Assembly: GCA_900770665.1 (NCBI GenBank)
Contig: CAAGKZ010000007.1
Coordinates: 1-64,000 of the forward strand
DNA from: Bacteroidaceae bacterium
GTDB taxonomy: Bacteria > Bacteroidota > Bacteroidia > Bacteroidales > Bacteroidaceae
DNA length: 64,000 nt
Direction: 5' to 3'
Part shown: positions 40,210 to 48,766 of the stretch, in pieces
Position numbering within the stretch: position 1 is the first letter of the stretch
Layout: the number at the start of each line of letters is the position of its first letter
Made by a program: the position numbers and the translations under genes
Notes under the pieces: generated by a model
Told to the model about the DNA's origin: nothing
Databases searched by the model: none
What the model saw: the letters and a program-made list of their open reading frames with translations, nothing else

Positions 40210-41067
40210 CTACTTAACCTCCTTATATTTTATATTATCTATCAATCTAATCTTTCCACAGAACAGCGCAATGCAGCCAACAACATAATCACTGTCGCTC
40301 CACTCCTCAATCTCCTGCAATGTATTGCCGTCAACAATCTGGTAATACTCCAATTCAAGCCCCTCGGTGTCATTTATCATATCCTCGACAAAAGCCTTTG
40401 TAGCAGCAAGCGAGTTCACCTTCGCAAAATCGGCGCTGGCGAAGATAGTACTTGATATTGTCAGCGCACGCTCACGCTCATCCTCGGTGAGCAAGGTGTT
40501 GCGGCTGCTCATTGCAAGACCATCCTCCTCGCGCACAATTGGGCAGCCCACAATCTCAATGTCAAAGGCCAATTGGCGCACCATCTCACGGATAATGGCA
40601 AGCTGTTGGAAATCCTTCTCACCGAAATACGCCCTGTGGGGCTCCACAGCATAGAACAGTTTGCTCACAATCTGCGCCACTCCATTGAAGTGACCGGGAC
40701 GACAAGCGCCCTCCATCACCGTATCAAGCGGAGCAAAAGAGAACTCACGTGTATCCTCGGTAGGGTACATCTCCTCGACCGATGGCGCAAACACCACAGT
40801 AGCGCCAACTCGCTCAAGCAAGGCGCAATCGGCATCAAGCGTACGCGGATAGTTCTTCAGGTCATTCTTGTCGTTGAACTGTGTCGGGTTCACAAACACA
40901 CTCACCACAGTAACATCATTCCCGTTCACCGAACGCTCGACAAGCGAAGCGTGGCCATTGTGCAACGCTCCCATCGTAGGAACGAAACCTATACTCTTCC
41001 CCTCTGAACGAAAACCGTCAAGAAGCGTCTTCAACTCCGCAATAGTACTGACAACCTTCATTTCCAA
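40210..41067 (-). CDS. panC: Pantothenate synthetase
   Basis: 285 residues. It joins pantoate and beta-alanine with ATP. HIGH-type motif in [17 protein letters not shown], the [20 protein letters not shown] loop, the pantoate-site [22 protein letters not shown] and a KMSKS-like [12 protein letters not shown]. Panel length and motif order are normal. It is upstream of panD with a 1-nt gap, so both beta-alanine supply and condensation are produced together. It is divergent from the glycogen-synthase-like gene. Confidence 0.97.
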   Translation of the reverse strand: MEMKVVSTIAELKTLLDGFRSEGKSIGFVPTMGALHNGHASLVERSVNGNDVTVVSVFVNPTQFNDKNDLKNYPRTLDADCALLERVGATVVFAPSVEEMYPTEDTREFSFAPLDTVMEGACRPGHFNGVAQIVSKLFYAVEPHRAYFGEKDFQQLAIIREMVRQLAFDIEIVGCPIVREEDGLAMSSRNTLLTEDERERALTISSTIFASADFAKVNSLAATKAFVEDMINDTEGLELEYYQIVDGNTLQEIEEWSDSDYVVGCIALFCGKIRLIDNIKYKEVK

Positions 41068-41290
41068 TCTCTATTTTTTGTTCAAAAAAACATGTTTTTC
41101 ATTTGCGACTGCAAAGTAACAAACAAATAAGCACAAAAAGAAATAATAAATTGAAAAATATTCCTTAGTGTCAGCAACAACAGGTAAACCTACAAAGCCG
41201 GCACTCTTGCAGAGGAAGAAAAAAACGAAGCCCGGAACACTCAAAAAGGTTACTATTTGTCACAAAAAGCATTAAAAGCGAGTTATCATC

Positions 41291-41321
41291 TTGCCAGTTT
41301 GGCATTTTTTTAGTAATTTTG
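41291..41321 (+). promoter_or_regulatory. Promoter of the half-size glycogen-synthase-like gene
   Basis: TTG, 20 nt, TAATTTTG, with the -7 box 35 nt before the ATG at 41356. The opposite strand of this 288-nt gap must hold the panC promoter, but no convincing pair was found there. Confidence 0.5.
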
Positions 41322-41355
41322 CAATGCACGGACTACATTCGTGCGTTGATAAAAG

Positions 41356-42165
41356 ATGAAAGCGAACAAAATTTTATTTATTTCACAGGAAATCACACCA
41401 TTTGTCCCGGAGTCAGCAATGGCCACAGTAGGCCGTAATCTGCCACAGGCAACACAGGACATGGGTAAGGAAATCAGGATTTTCACCCCAAAATGGGGCA
41501 ACATAAACGAAAGACGCAACCAGTTGCACGAGGTAATACGCCTCTCGGGCATGAACCTCATCATCAATGACACCGACCACCCGCTGATTATCAAGGTTGC
41601 ATCGTTGCAGGCAGCCCGCATGCAGGTATACTTCATTGACAACGATGACTATTTCCACAACCGCCTGATGACAAGCGATACCGATGGCAATGACTACAGC
41701 GACAACGACGAGCGTGCAATCTTCTTTGCGCGCGGTGTCCTTGAAACCGTGAAGAAACTACGTTGGTGCCCCGAGGTCATCCACTGCCACGGCTGGATAT
41801 CGGCACTTGTTCCATTGTATGTAAAGACCACACACAAGGAGGAGCCATCTTTCCGCGACTCAAAGGTAGTCATTTCACTCTATGACGACAATTTCAAGAC
41901 CGATTTCCCGGAAAACTTCCCCGAGAAGATATTCAACAACGACACCCATGAGGGCGCCATTGACGGAATATCCACCCCGATATCAAACATTGAAATTGCA
42001 AAGTTGGCAATAAGGCATTGCGATGGCGTCATTGTAAATGGCGACAACATCCCACAGGAGATAATCGACTATGCCGAGTCACTTGGCAAACCGATACAGC
42101 CCCGATGCAGCGACGAGGAGTATGCAGCAGCATGCAACGACTTCTACGACAGAATCATGGGATAA
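41356..42165 (+). CDS. Glycogen/starch synthase N-terminal-domain protein
   Basis: 269 residues that match only the GT5 N-terminal Rossmann half: ANKILFISQEITPFVPES (in full synthases this is where the KxGGLADV ADP-glucose loop follows; here it reads AMATVGRNLP), then WCPEVIHCHGWISALVPLY and DNFKTDFPENF. The C-terminal GT-B half that carries most of the donor site is absent, and the gene ends with a proper stop and terminator. The same short protein, from memory, sits divergently from panC in many Bacteroidetes, so it is probably a stable family and not a truncation. It is likely non-catalytic or has a different role; function unknown. Confidence 0.85.
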   Translation: MKANKILFISQEITPFVPESAMATVGRNLPQATQDMGKEIRIFTPKWGNINERRNQLHEVIRLSGMNLIINDTDHPLIIKVASLQAARMQVYFIDNDDYFHNRLMTSDTDGNDYSDNDERAIFFARGVLETVKKLRWCPEVIHCHGWISALVPLYVKTTHKEEPSFRDSKVVISLYDDNFKTDFPENFPEKIFNNDTHEGAIDGISTPISNIEIAKLAIRHCDGVIVNGDNIPQEIIDYAESLGKPIQPRCSDEEYAAACNDFYDRIMG

Positions 42166-42172
42166 CACAATT

Positions 42173-42203
42173 ATCAAGCAATGCCACACAGGCGTTGCTT
42201 GAT
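42173..42203 (+). terminator. Hairpin after the glycogen-synthase-like gene
   Basis: ATCAAGCAATGCC pairs with GGCGTTGCTTGAT (one wobble), ACACA loop, 7 nt past the stop codon. The next gene on the same strand starts 51 nt later, so readthrough is possible. Confidence 0.7.
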
Positions 42204-42253
42204 TGATAAATACGATGTACGTTAACCTTTATTCATAACCATTAACAAGATAT

Positions 42254-43693
42254 ATGAAAAAACTGACATACATACTAATGGCAATGTTCACGTTGCTCAC
42301 CTTTGTGCAGTGCGACGACAGCACCGACTCTGTCGGCAGCAGCATTGTCCCAAGCCAGGATATCGTCACAGCCGAGACAAAGACATTCAAGGCCACAAGC
42401 AAGACCATATTGGCAAATGACTCCATACTTGCCAACACCAACGAAGTATATCTTGGACGTTATACCGATGAAGAGTCGGGCACCGTCTTCACCTCAGGCT
42501 TCATCACACAGTTCGGTTGTAACGAGGATTACGGTTTCCCCGACAATGGAGTATTAGGCGACTCTGCCACATATACCAAGCTGCGCCTCTATTTCGAGGA
42601 TTACTATGGCGACTCGCTCAACGCCATGCAGTGCGAGGTATACGAGCTCGACAACACATTGGAGGAGGGAACCCCCTACTACACCAATCTCACACCTGAA
42701 CTCTTCTACAACCCCGATGAAGAGCCATTGGCAATAAAGACCTATAACGCCATAGACTATTCGTTGCATGACACAATCCTGAACGGCGAAAACTATTCAC
42801 GCCACATTGAGATAACCCTGCCTAACAGTATCGGTAACAAGTTCATCAGCAAATACTACGAGAAAGACAGCGAAGGCAACCACACCGGCAAGCAATATTT
42901 CGCAAACTCCGAGGTGTTCATCAAAGATGTCTTCAAGGGCATCTATGTAAAATGCACACAGGGCGACGGCACAGTGCTCAAAATCTACCGTGCACGTCTC
43001 GACATCGGCTTCAAGCACTACATTGAGAGCAGTACCGGCGAACTCGACTCAATACAAGCACTCTCGGCACCGTTTTACTCGGGCAAGGAGGTATTGCAGG
43101 TCAACAACTTCGACAACAACGACCTCACACCGCTTGCCAATGAGCAGCAGCACACATACCTGAAGACCCCTGCCGGCCTCTACACCGAAGTAACATTGCC
43201 AATTGCAGATATTGTTGAGAGCTGCGACACCATCAACTCGGCTAAAATAACCTTCACCCGTTATAACGAGAAACAAAGTGGCACAAGAACACCACACTCA
43301 ACCCTATTGATGGTAAGGAAGTGCGACATGTACAAGTTCTTCCTCAAGAACAAGCTTGCGGACAACACTACATCGTTCACTACAACGTTTGCCTCAAGCA
43401 CAAACGAGTACACCTTCAACAACATTGCCAGCCTTGTCAAGGTATGCTACAAGGAGTACAGCGAAGGCATTGAAAGCGACCCCGAGTGGGAAGAGAAAAA
43501 CCCCGACTGGAACAAGGTTGTGCTCATCCCTGTAAGTACCACACTGCAATCCCAAAAGGACCCGGCAACAGGTCTGGATATTGTAAAAATTGTAAAGATT
43601 GCACACGACATAAGCATCAGCAGCGTACGCTTGCGTGGAGGCACAGAGTACGAGATACCGATAGAAGTTATCACAAGCAAGTTCAACGAATGA
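42254..43693 (+). CDS. DUF4270 family lipoprotein
   Basis: 479 residues with a lipoprotein signal peptide: hydrophobic stretch and lipobox LLTFVQCDD (Cys20), thus anchored in a membrane, probably the outer one. The mature text DSTDSVGSSIVPSQDI and GRYTDEESGTVFTSGFITQF is characteristic of DUF4270, a Bacteroidetes family of unknown function rich in beta strands. In Bacteroides relatives it also follows the short glycogen-synthase-like gene and panC. It ends in a strong bidirectional hairpin that overlaps its stop codon. Confidence 0.88.
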   Translation: MKKLTYILMAMFTLLTFVQCDDSTDSVGSSIVPSQDIVTAETKTFKATSKTILANDSILANTNEVYLGRYTDEESGTVFTSGFITQFGCNEDYGFPDNGVLGDSATYTKLRLYFEDYYGDSLNAMQCEVYELDNTLEEGTPYYTNLTPELFYNPDEEPLAIKTYNAIDYSLHDTILNGENYSRHIEITLPNSIGNKFISKYYEKDSEGNHTGKQYFANSEVFIKDVFKGIYVKCTQGDGTVLKIYRARLDIGFKHYIESSTGELDSIQALSAPFYSGKEVLQVNNFDNNDLTPLANEQQHTYLKTPAGLYTEVTLPIADIVESCDTINSAKITFTRYNEKQSGTRTPHSTLLMVRKCDMYKFFLKNKLADNTTSFTTTFASSTNEYTFNNIASLVKVCYKEYSEGIESDPEWEEKNPDWNKVVLIPVSTTLQSQKDPATGLDIVKIVKIAHDISISSVRLRGGTEYEIPIEVITSKFNE

Positions 43694-43744
43694 TATAAAT
43701 AAAACCAGCAGCTCAATGAACAAGCTGCTGGTTTTATTTATATC
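43692..43744. terminator. Bidirectional terminator between convergent genes
   Basis: Perfect 22-bp stem: arms at 43692-43713 and 43723-43744 (core AAAACCAGCAGCT / AGCTGCTGGTTTT), 9-nt loop. It overlaps the DUF4270 stop codon and ends 17 nt from the minus-strand gene at 43762. Confidence 0.88.
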
Positions 43745-43761
43745 AAAAACACTTTGATAAA

Positions 43762-44694
43762 TTAGAATTTATGCACTGCGCGAATTCGGTATTTTAAAAG
43801 CCCAAGCTCTGCGTATTTATTAGATATTTTACCATCCTTGTCCTGTTTCCGGACCTTATCACCAGAATAATAACGTTCACACATTTTTAATTCATATTTA
43901 TCATAAATAATAAATATATCGTAATAATCGACTTCTGTTGAGGTGTAATATCTGATAGAAGAGTTCTTAAAAATTGGGGTTGTAGTATTACTCTCAAACT
44001 TCTTGGATGTATCTTTTACCCCGTTCATACATTTCCAAGCACTGTAATCACCAAGAGGATGACTACCATCCTTATGAACATTGCACAAATTCCATATCAT
44101 CATCATCTCATTAAAGGCAGGTAAGTACCAGCCTTCACCCAACTCCCGACAATAGTTGAATGCCGGAAAATCGTTCCAAGTGAGTTCTGTATTTTCAATA
44201 ATATCAGAAATAGTCTTCATATTGTTCCAACCATCATCCTTGTCACGAGCCCCGGTTTCAAATAATTCTACACGCTCGTGCGCTTGAAAAAAAGAGCCCC
44301 AAGGAATAAAATTCGAATTTTCCTTAAGCGAAATTATCAGTCCGTGCCTGCCATTGTCTGTTACGTTTATAACAATTCCACACACTCCATCCTCGTCAAA
44401 CAAATCTCCAATATTATACCTCTTAGTGACTTTTGGATAAGGATAATCTCCAGTTTCACTACTTATATTAAACGTCTCTATGCGCCCACTCTGATATTTT
44501 ACAGAAAAAATCTTATCGAGACCTATGCTATAAAGCGGTCCATCAGGCATATCTGCTCTACGATATTTCAACTCGACATCGTTAATCTCTTCAACTTTAC
44601 AATTTATCTCCTCTGTTGATTTAAGCAAAATTAAATCCTGCGCGTACAACTGCACACTAAAAAACAAGAGTAGAATACTAATTATATTTTTCAT
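43762..44694 (-). CDS. Secreted protein: N-terminal 'DxIxLK' domain plus DUF1566-like domain
   Basis: 310 residues with signal peptide MKNIISILLLFFSVQLYAQ. Residues about 20-75 form a small beta domain (DLILLKSTEEINCKVEEIND, YRRADMPDGPLYSIGLDKIF then SVKYQSGRIETF). This type is frequent in Bacteroidetes exported proteins. The rest is DUF1566/Lcl-like: AFNYCRELGEGWYLPAFNE (GWYLP motif), with a hydrophobic core and 'YYTSTEV' near residue 245. The next gene upstream has the same N-terminal domain fused to a beta-barrel, 12 nt away. They may form an envelope pair of unknown function. Confidence 0.75.
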   Translation of the reverse strand: MKNIISILLLFFSVQLYAQDLILLKSTEEINCKVEEINDVELKYRRADMPDGPLYSIGLDKIFSVKYQSGRIETFNISSETGDYPYPKVTKRYNIGDLFDEDGVCGIVINVTDNGRHGLIISLKENSNFIPWGSFFQAHERVELFETGARDKDDGWNNMKTISDIIENTELTWNDFPAFNYCRELGEGWYLPAFNEMMMIWNLCNVHKDGSHPLGDYSAWKCMNGVKDTSKKFESNTTTPIFKNSSIRYYTSTEVDYYDIFIIYDKYELKMCERYYSGDKVRKQDKDGKISNKYAELGLLKYRIRAVHKF

Positions 44695-44706
44695 AATAAG
44701 AAGAAT

Positions 44707-45609
44707 TTAAAACGAGTAACCGGCAAACAGGCCATAAACACACACACAATCAAGATCCTCAAACTGAGGATTAAAGGTAAATCCCAATTTGGCACCTACA
44801 TTAAAACCACCAAAATGAACTCCGAAATTAGAATTTAAACCGACAGTAACATTCGTATGCTCCATACAATCCCTTCTAAAATTATCGTCATAATAACGCC
44901 CCGGCACATACGAACTCAGAGGAATATTCAATTCAAGCATACCTCTAGCAAAAAACAAGTTATTATCACGCATTGTATAACCGAGATTGAGATCAAGGGC
45001 ATTGAAAGTCAGAGGCAGAGGCAGTGTTGAAATCTCAAAACTTCTATAATTATAACCGATACCAAAAACAAGTCCCGAAGAGCTTCTTTTATCAAAGAAA
45101 TACTCTCCAAAGAAATCTACGCCCGCGCCAAAAGCTGCTGTTGAGACATTATCAGATTTGTCTCCAAATATATCAAAAACACCTCCGATATTTAGTTCAG
45201 CCGTAAAATACATATGTTTCTCGTGTATATCTTCCTGAGATTTATCCTGCGCCTCAATAATATTTCCATATTTATTATCAGCAATAGCAATTTTAGCACC
45301 TCCTCCTGAAACAGGAATAGCAGTTTTGGCACTTCCTTCTGAAATCTCAGTAGGGGTTTGCTGTTCATCCTCGAGGTTTGTTATAACCTCACGCTTTCCA
45401 TTTTCAAAATTAATCAGGAATATTTTTGAGCGGGATGTAGAATAGGTTACCCCATCCAAATCATCATATAACTTATATTTGATTTCAGAATCAGTAATTT
45501 CCAAGACCTTAACCTTTTTCTCCGATGCGTCCATCATCACCATTACATCTTGAGCCACTGCTATTTGTTGTAAAAACACAGCAGTAAACAAAAAAACAAA
45601 TCTTTTCAT
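44707..45609 (-). CDS. Outer-membrane beta-barrel protein with N-terminal domain shared with neighbour
   Basis: 300 residues, signal peptide MKRFVFLFTAVFLQQIAVAQ. The N-terminal domain (about 20-75: KVKVLEITDSEIKYKLYDDL, STSRSKIFLINFENGKREV) is the same type as in the gene 12 nt downstream. A low-complexity linker (about 78-120) leads to alternating beta strands (GGVFDIFGDKSDNVSTAAFG, GLVFGIGYNYRSFEI, ANFG...VGAKLGFTFNP) ending in an aromatic residue (GLFAGYSF), typical of an outer-membrane barrel. The transcript probably starts about 290 nt upstream, giving an unusually long leader. Role unknown. Confidence 0.75.
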   Translation of the reverse strand: MKRFVFLFTAVFLQQIAVAQDVMVMMDASEKKVKVLEITDSEIKYKLYDDLDGVTYSTSRSKIFLINFENGKREVITNLEDEQQTPTEISEGSAKTAIPVSGGGAKIAIADNKYGNIIEAQDKSQEDIHEKHMYFTAELNIGGVFDIFGDKSDNVSTAAFGAGVDFFGEYFFDKRSSSGLVFGIGYNYRSFEISTLPLPLTFNALDLNLGYTMRDNNLFFARGMLELNIPLSSYVPGRYYDDNFRRDCMEHTNVTVGLNSNFGVHFGGFNVGAKLGFTFNPQFEDLDCVCVYGLFAGYSF

Positions 45610-45680
45610 AGATAACAGTTTTTTGGGGCCACCGGCTTCAAAGTGACAGTTCTAAAAACAAAGAAAGTGTGGAGCCGATT

Positions 45681-45903
45681 TCATTTATCTATATGAAGGT
45701 TGTGGAAAGACCTGTGCCAGAATAAATGATGAAATACCCCACACTTGAATAGTATGGGATAATGCACCAAAGTGCATAGCCACATAGCTACACAAGATAT
45801 GAGTGTATTCGCCAACGCCTCTGGCTTTGAAAACTTCCACATTTTCATATAAGGACAAAACGAAAACACTTTCGAAAATATGTCTGTTGCATTCGCAACA
45901 CTA
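45681..45903 (-). ncRNA. Candidate structured leader or small ORF upstream of 44707-45609
   Basis: Between a strong -7 box (TATCTTTG, 45904-45911) and the gene at 45609 lies about 290 nt with no conventional gene. It contains a 55-codon frame (45848-45681) beginning MKMWKFSKPEALANTLISC. It also contains potential hairpins such as ATGCAC-TTTG-GTGCAT (near 45760-45777). The phrase 'KPEALANTLISCVAMWLC' seems familiar from Prevotella hypothetical proteins, so this may be a dispersed element whose RNA structure rather than protein is conserved. Coding and noncoding readings both remain open. Confidence 0.35.
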
Positions 45904-45911
45904 CAAAGATA
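45904..45911 (-). promoter_or_regulatory. -7 element upstream of the beta-barrel operon
   Basis: TATCTTTG on the minus strand, a perfect TAnnTTTG box. No TTG was found at the right spacing, so only the -7 half is supported. Confidence 0.4.
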
Positions 45912-46033
45912 GCAATATTTTTATATATTTAAAAGATATTCAAATTTTAGTGAATCATTCATAGATGTATATCTGTCATTATTCGTTTTACGCCTTTAAA
46001 ACACAAAGTATCAGTCACTATATATTAATAATA

Positions 46034-46069
46034 ACAAAAGCCATCGACAAGTCTGTCGATGGCTTTTGT
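46034..46069 (-). terminator. Terminator of the glycogen operon
   Basis: Perfect 16-bp stem ACAAAAGCCATCGACA / TGTCGATGGCTTTTGT, AGTC loop, 18 nt past the GH57 stop codon. Confidence 0.85.
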
Positions 46070-46087
46070 CAGATATGTAAACCGGTT

Positions 46088-47476
46088 TTATTCAGCTTTG
46101 GGCTTACGGCCGCACTTTCTCTTTGGTTTCTCCTCAACAGGAGCCTCCTCTACAGGAGCAGCAGCCTTCTTGGCAGCCTTTTTCTCCTTGGTAGCGAGCT
46201 TTGTCTTGAGCTGCTCAACCTCGGCCTCCAACTGTACAATCTCCACCTCCTGGTTCTCAATCACCTGCTGCATAGCACCAAGCTCCTCGTTATCCATATC
46301 GGGATACTGGGCACGCACACGTGCGAGGAAGTCGCCCAGGATGTTCATGTAGTTTGTAAATGCGTCGTATGGCGACTCGTAGATGCAACGCTCGGTGATG
46401 ATACCGTTCTGCTTTGTTGTCATGAAGCGGAGATTCTCGGCAGCCTGCAGGTAGTCGAAGTCCTGTTTCAACTTCTTGTCATCGGTGAGCATGATGCGCT
46501 CTGCCACGCTGTAGAGCTTGTTGAAAGCCTCGCGCTGCAGGGTATTACCCAACCATGAGCTGGCGTCGCGCTCCTCGTCCATCCAAGAGAGTGGATAAGG
46601 CACTTCGAGTGCACCAACTGACTTGTGGTTGTCGATAACCTCGGATGGTGTAGAGAATGTGATTCCCTTGGCAGCTGCGCAAGCGGGCAATGCCTTGAGG
46701 AAGTCGAGGATGTGTGACTCCAATGGCTGTGCCATACCGATTGCCGAGAGGTTCATGAAGATGTTGATTACCTGCTCCTCCTCGGGGAACTGCGAAATCC
46801 AGTCGATATATGTCTCGGCGAACAATGGGTACTCGCTCCACTCGGGGTTAGAGAAACGGAGTGAGATATCGTCGGAGAGCTTATAGTCGCGGAGCAACAG
46901 TTTGAGGTTTGATGCCAACGCGCAGTTGTAAACGAAGTGTGGGCTCTTCCATGCGAGGATGTGCTTTGCACCCTCGGAGAGCATACCCTTGAAGCCCATC
47001 TGCGATGCCATCTCACCAATCTCGTCGGAGTAGATGAGACCTGAGTTACGCAACACTTTTGGTTTCTTGCCAAAGAGCTCCTTGATTTTGCGGTTCTGGC
47101 GCATAACCTCTTCCATGAACACCTCTTTCGATGCCAATGAAGAGAGGCCGTGTGAGTATGGTTCGCAAAGGAACTCGCAGCAACCGGTCTTGTTAATCTC
47201 GTGCAAGAGCTCAATTACCTGTGGTGCATAGAGCTCGAGCATCTCGAGACCTGTACCCGATACAGAGAACGCAACCTTGAAGGCGCCGTTGCTCTCGCGA
47301 ATCATCTCAAGCATTGTCTGCAAAGCCGGAACATAAGACTTCTCGGCAAGCTCCATTGTCATACTCTCGTTGGCGTAATCGTCGTAGTAGTAGTGATCAC
47401 TGCCTATGTCGAAGAAACGGTAACGTTTCAACTGTCTGATTTGATGCAACTCGAAATAGAAACAAATTGTTTTCAT
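46088..47476 (-). CDS. GH57 alpha-amylase/glucanotransferase-type enzyme with coiled-coil and basic tail
   Basis: 462 residues. The catalytic part (about 1-380) is GH57-like: KTICFYFELHQIRQLKRYRF, LCEPYSHGLSSL (His region), PKVLRNSGLIYSDEIG, KGMLSEGAKHIL, and FMNLSAIG. GH57 enzymes cleave or transfer alpha-glucan chains. It has no signal peptide and so is cytoplasmic, acting on glycogen. After the enzyme there is a coiled coil (about 400-433) and an Ala/Lys/Pro-rich basic tail ending KRKCGRKPKAE that looks like an AT-hook. It is the last gene of a three-gene operon (debranching enzyme, GT4, GH57) that is conserved in Bacteroides. Confidence 0.92.
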   Translation of the reverse strand: MKTICFYFELHQIRQLKRYRFFDIGSDHYYYDDYANESMTMELAEKSYVPALQTMLEMIRESNGAFKVAFSVSGTGLEMLELYAPQVIELLHEINKTGCCEFLCEPYSHGLSSLASKEVFMEEVMRQNRKIKELFGKKPKVLRNSGLIYSDEIGEMASQMGFKGMLSEGAKHILAWKSPHFVYNCALASNLKLLLRDYKLSDDISLRFSNPEWSEYPLFAETYIDWISQFPEEEQVINIFMNLSAIGMAQPLESHILDFLKALPACAAAKGITFSTPSEVIDNHKSVGALEVPYPLSWMDEERDASSWLGNTLQREAFNKLYSVAERIMLTDDKKLKQDFDYLQAAENLRFMTTKQNGIITERCIYESPYDAFTNYMNILGDFLARVRAQYPDMDNEELGAMQQVIENQEVEIVQLEAEVEQLKTKLATKEKKAAKKAAAPVEEAPVEEKPKRKCGRKPKAE

Positions 47477-47498
47477 ATTATTTCTTTGATTTTAATTA

Positions 47499-48761
47499 TT
47501 ACCAACCCAATACTTTCTCATACATTCTTCTCAGCTTCAATGCCACATCTTCCCATGTGATGCTGTCGACCTCCTTGCGGCCCTCTACCTTGAGGTACTC
47601 GTAGAGCGACTCGTTATTACAGATTGAGTAGATGGCATCGGCCATTGCATTGATGTCCCAATAGTCGGTCTTGATACACTTGTCGAGAATCTCGGCACAA
47701 CCCGACTGCTTTGATATAATTGTAGGAACGTCGCACTGCATAGCCTCGAGCGGAGAGATTCCGAAAGGCTCACTAACCGACGGCATGATATACACGTCAC
47801 TGGCCTTGAGGCACTCATATACCTGACGGCCACGCATGAAGCCCGGGAAGTGGAACCTGTCGGAGATTCCGCGCTGTGCCACAAGACGAATCATGTCGTT
47901 CATCATGTCACCGCTACCGGCCATGCAGAAACGTATGTTCTTTGTCTTCTTGAGCACCTGTGCAGCAGCCTCCACGAAGTACTCGGGGCCTTTCTGCATG
48001 GTGATACGGCCAAGGAAGGTAACGACCTTCTCGCCTGGAATCTTCTTTGGAACAATGTCAAGAATCTCCTGCTCAAGCGGAGTAACGGCATTGTGCAATG
48101 TCGATACCTTGCTTGGGTGCTGGTGATACTTGTGGATGACAGTCTGACGTGTGAGCTCACTCACGCAGAAGATGTGGTCGGCATTGTCCATACCGTTCTT
48201 CTCGATGGCATACACTGTGGGGTTCACGTTACCACGGCTACGGTCGAAGTCGGTAGCGTGTACGTGGATAACGAGTTTCTTGCCCGACACCTGCTTGGCA
48301 TGTATGCCGGCAGGGTATGTGAGCCAGTCGTGTGAGTGGATGATATCGAACTCCTCGGTGCGGGCTACAACGCCGGCAATGATTGAGTAGTTGTTGATTT
48401 CATCGTGCAGGTTATCGGGGTAACCGCCGGCAAACTCCATACAACCAAGGTCGTTAGTGTGCATGTAGCTGAAGTCGCTGTAGATGTGCTCCCTGTAGCG
48501 ATAGTACTCCTCGGGGGTCATAACCTTGCCAATGCGGCTGTTTACATAATCGTGGTTTACATCCTTCCACACAATGGGCACTGAGTTCATTGCCACAATT
48601 CTGAGGAAGCTGTTGTCTTCGTCACCGTATGGTTTAGGGATACAGAACTTAATCTCGACATCGCCCTGCTGGACGAATCCCTTTGTAAGTCCATAACTTG
48701 CCGTACCGAGTCCACCCGAAATATGCGGGGGGAACTCCCAACCGAACATTAATACTTTCAT
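47499..48761 (-). CDS. GT4-type glycosyltransferase (glycogen synthesis-linked)
   Basis: 420 residues with a GT-B fold. MKVLMFGWEFPPHISGGLGT is the N-terminal glycine loop (synthase-like), DIIHSHDWLTYPAGI and VHATDFDRSRG follow, then VVTFLGRITMQKGPEYFVEA and MPSVSEPFGISPLEAMQCDV (the E-x7-E site). It probably extends alpha-1,4-glucan from a nucleotide sugar in the cytoplasm. The gene is 5 nt after the debranching enzyme and 22 nt before GH57. In Bacteroides the equivalent gene is annotated as glycogen synthase; ADP- versus UDP-glucose use is not decided. Confidence 0.92.
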   Translation of the reverse strand: MKVLMFGWEFPPHISGGLGTASYGLTKGFVQQGDVEIKFCIPKPYGDEDNSFLRIVAMNSVPIVWKDVNHDYVNSRIGKVMTPEEYYRYREHIYSDFSYMHTNDLGCMEFAGGYPDNLHDEINNYSIIAGVVARTEEFDIIHSHDWLTYPAGIHAKQVSGKKLVIHVHATDFDRSRGNVNPTVYAIEKNGMDNADHIFCVSELTRQTVIHKYHQHPSKVSTLHNAVTPLEQEILDIVPKKIPGEKVVTFLGRITMQKGPEYFVEAAAQVLKKTKNIRFCMAGSGDMMNDMIRLVAQRGISDRFHFPGFMRGRQVYECLKASDVYIMPSVSEPFGISPLEAMQCDVPTIISKQSGCAEILDKCIKTDYWDINAMADAIYSICNNESLYEYLKVEGRKEVDSITWEDVALKLRRMYEKVLGW

Positions 48762-48766
48762 ATATA

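Noticed and set aside
41068..41290. Riboswitch upstream of panC
   Set aside because: I looked for conserved long-range pairing in this gap and saw none that I can support.
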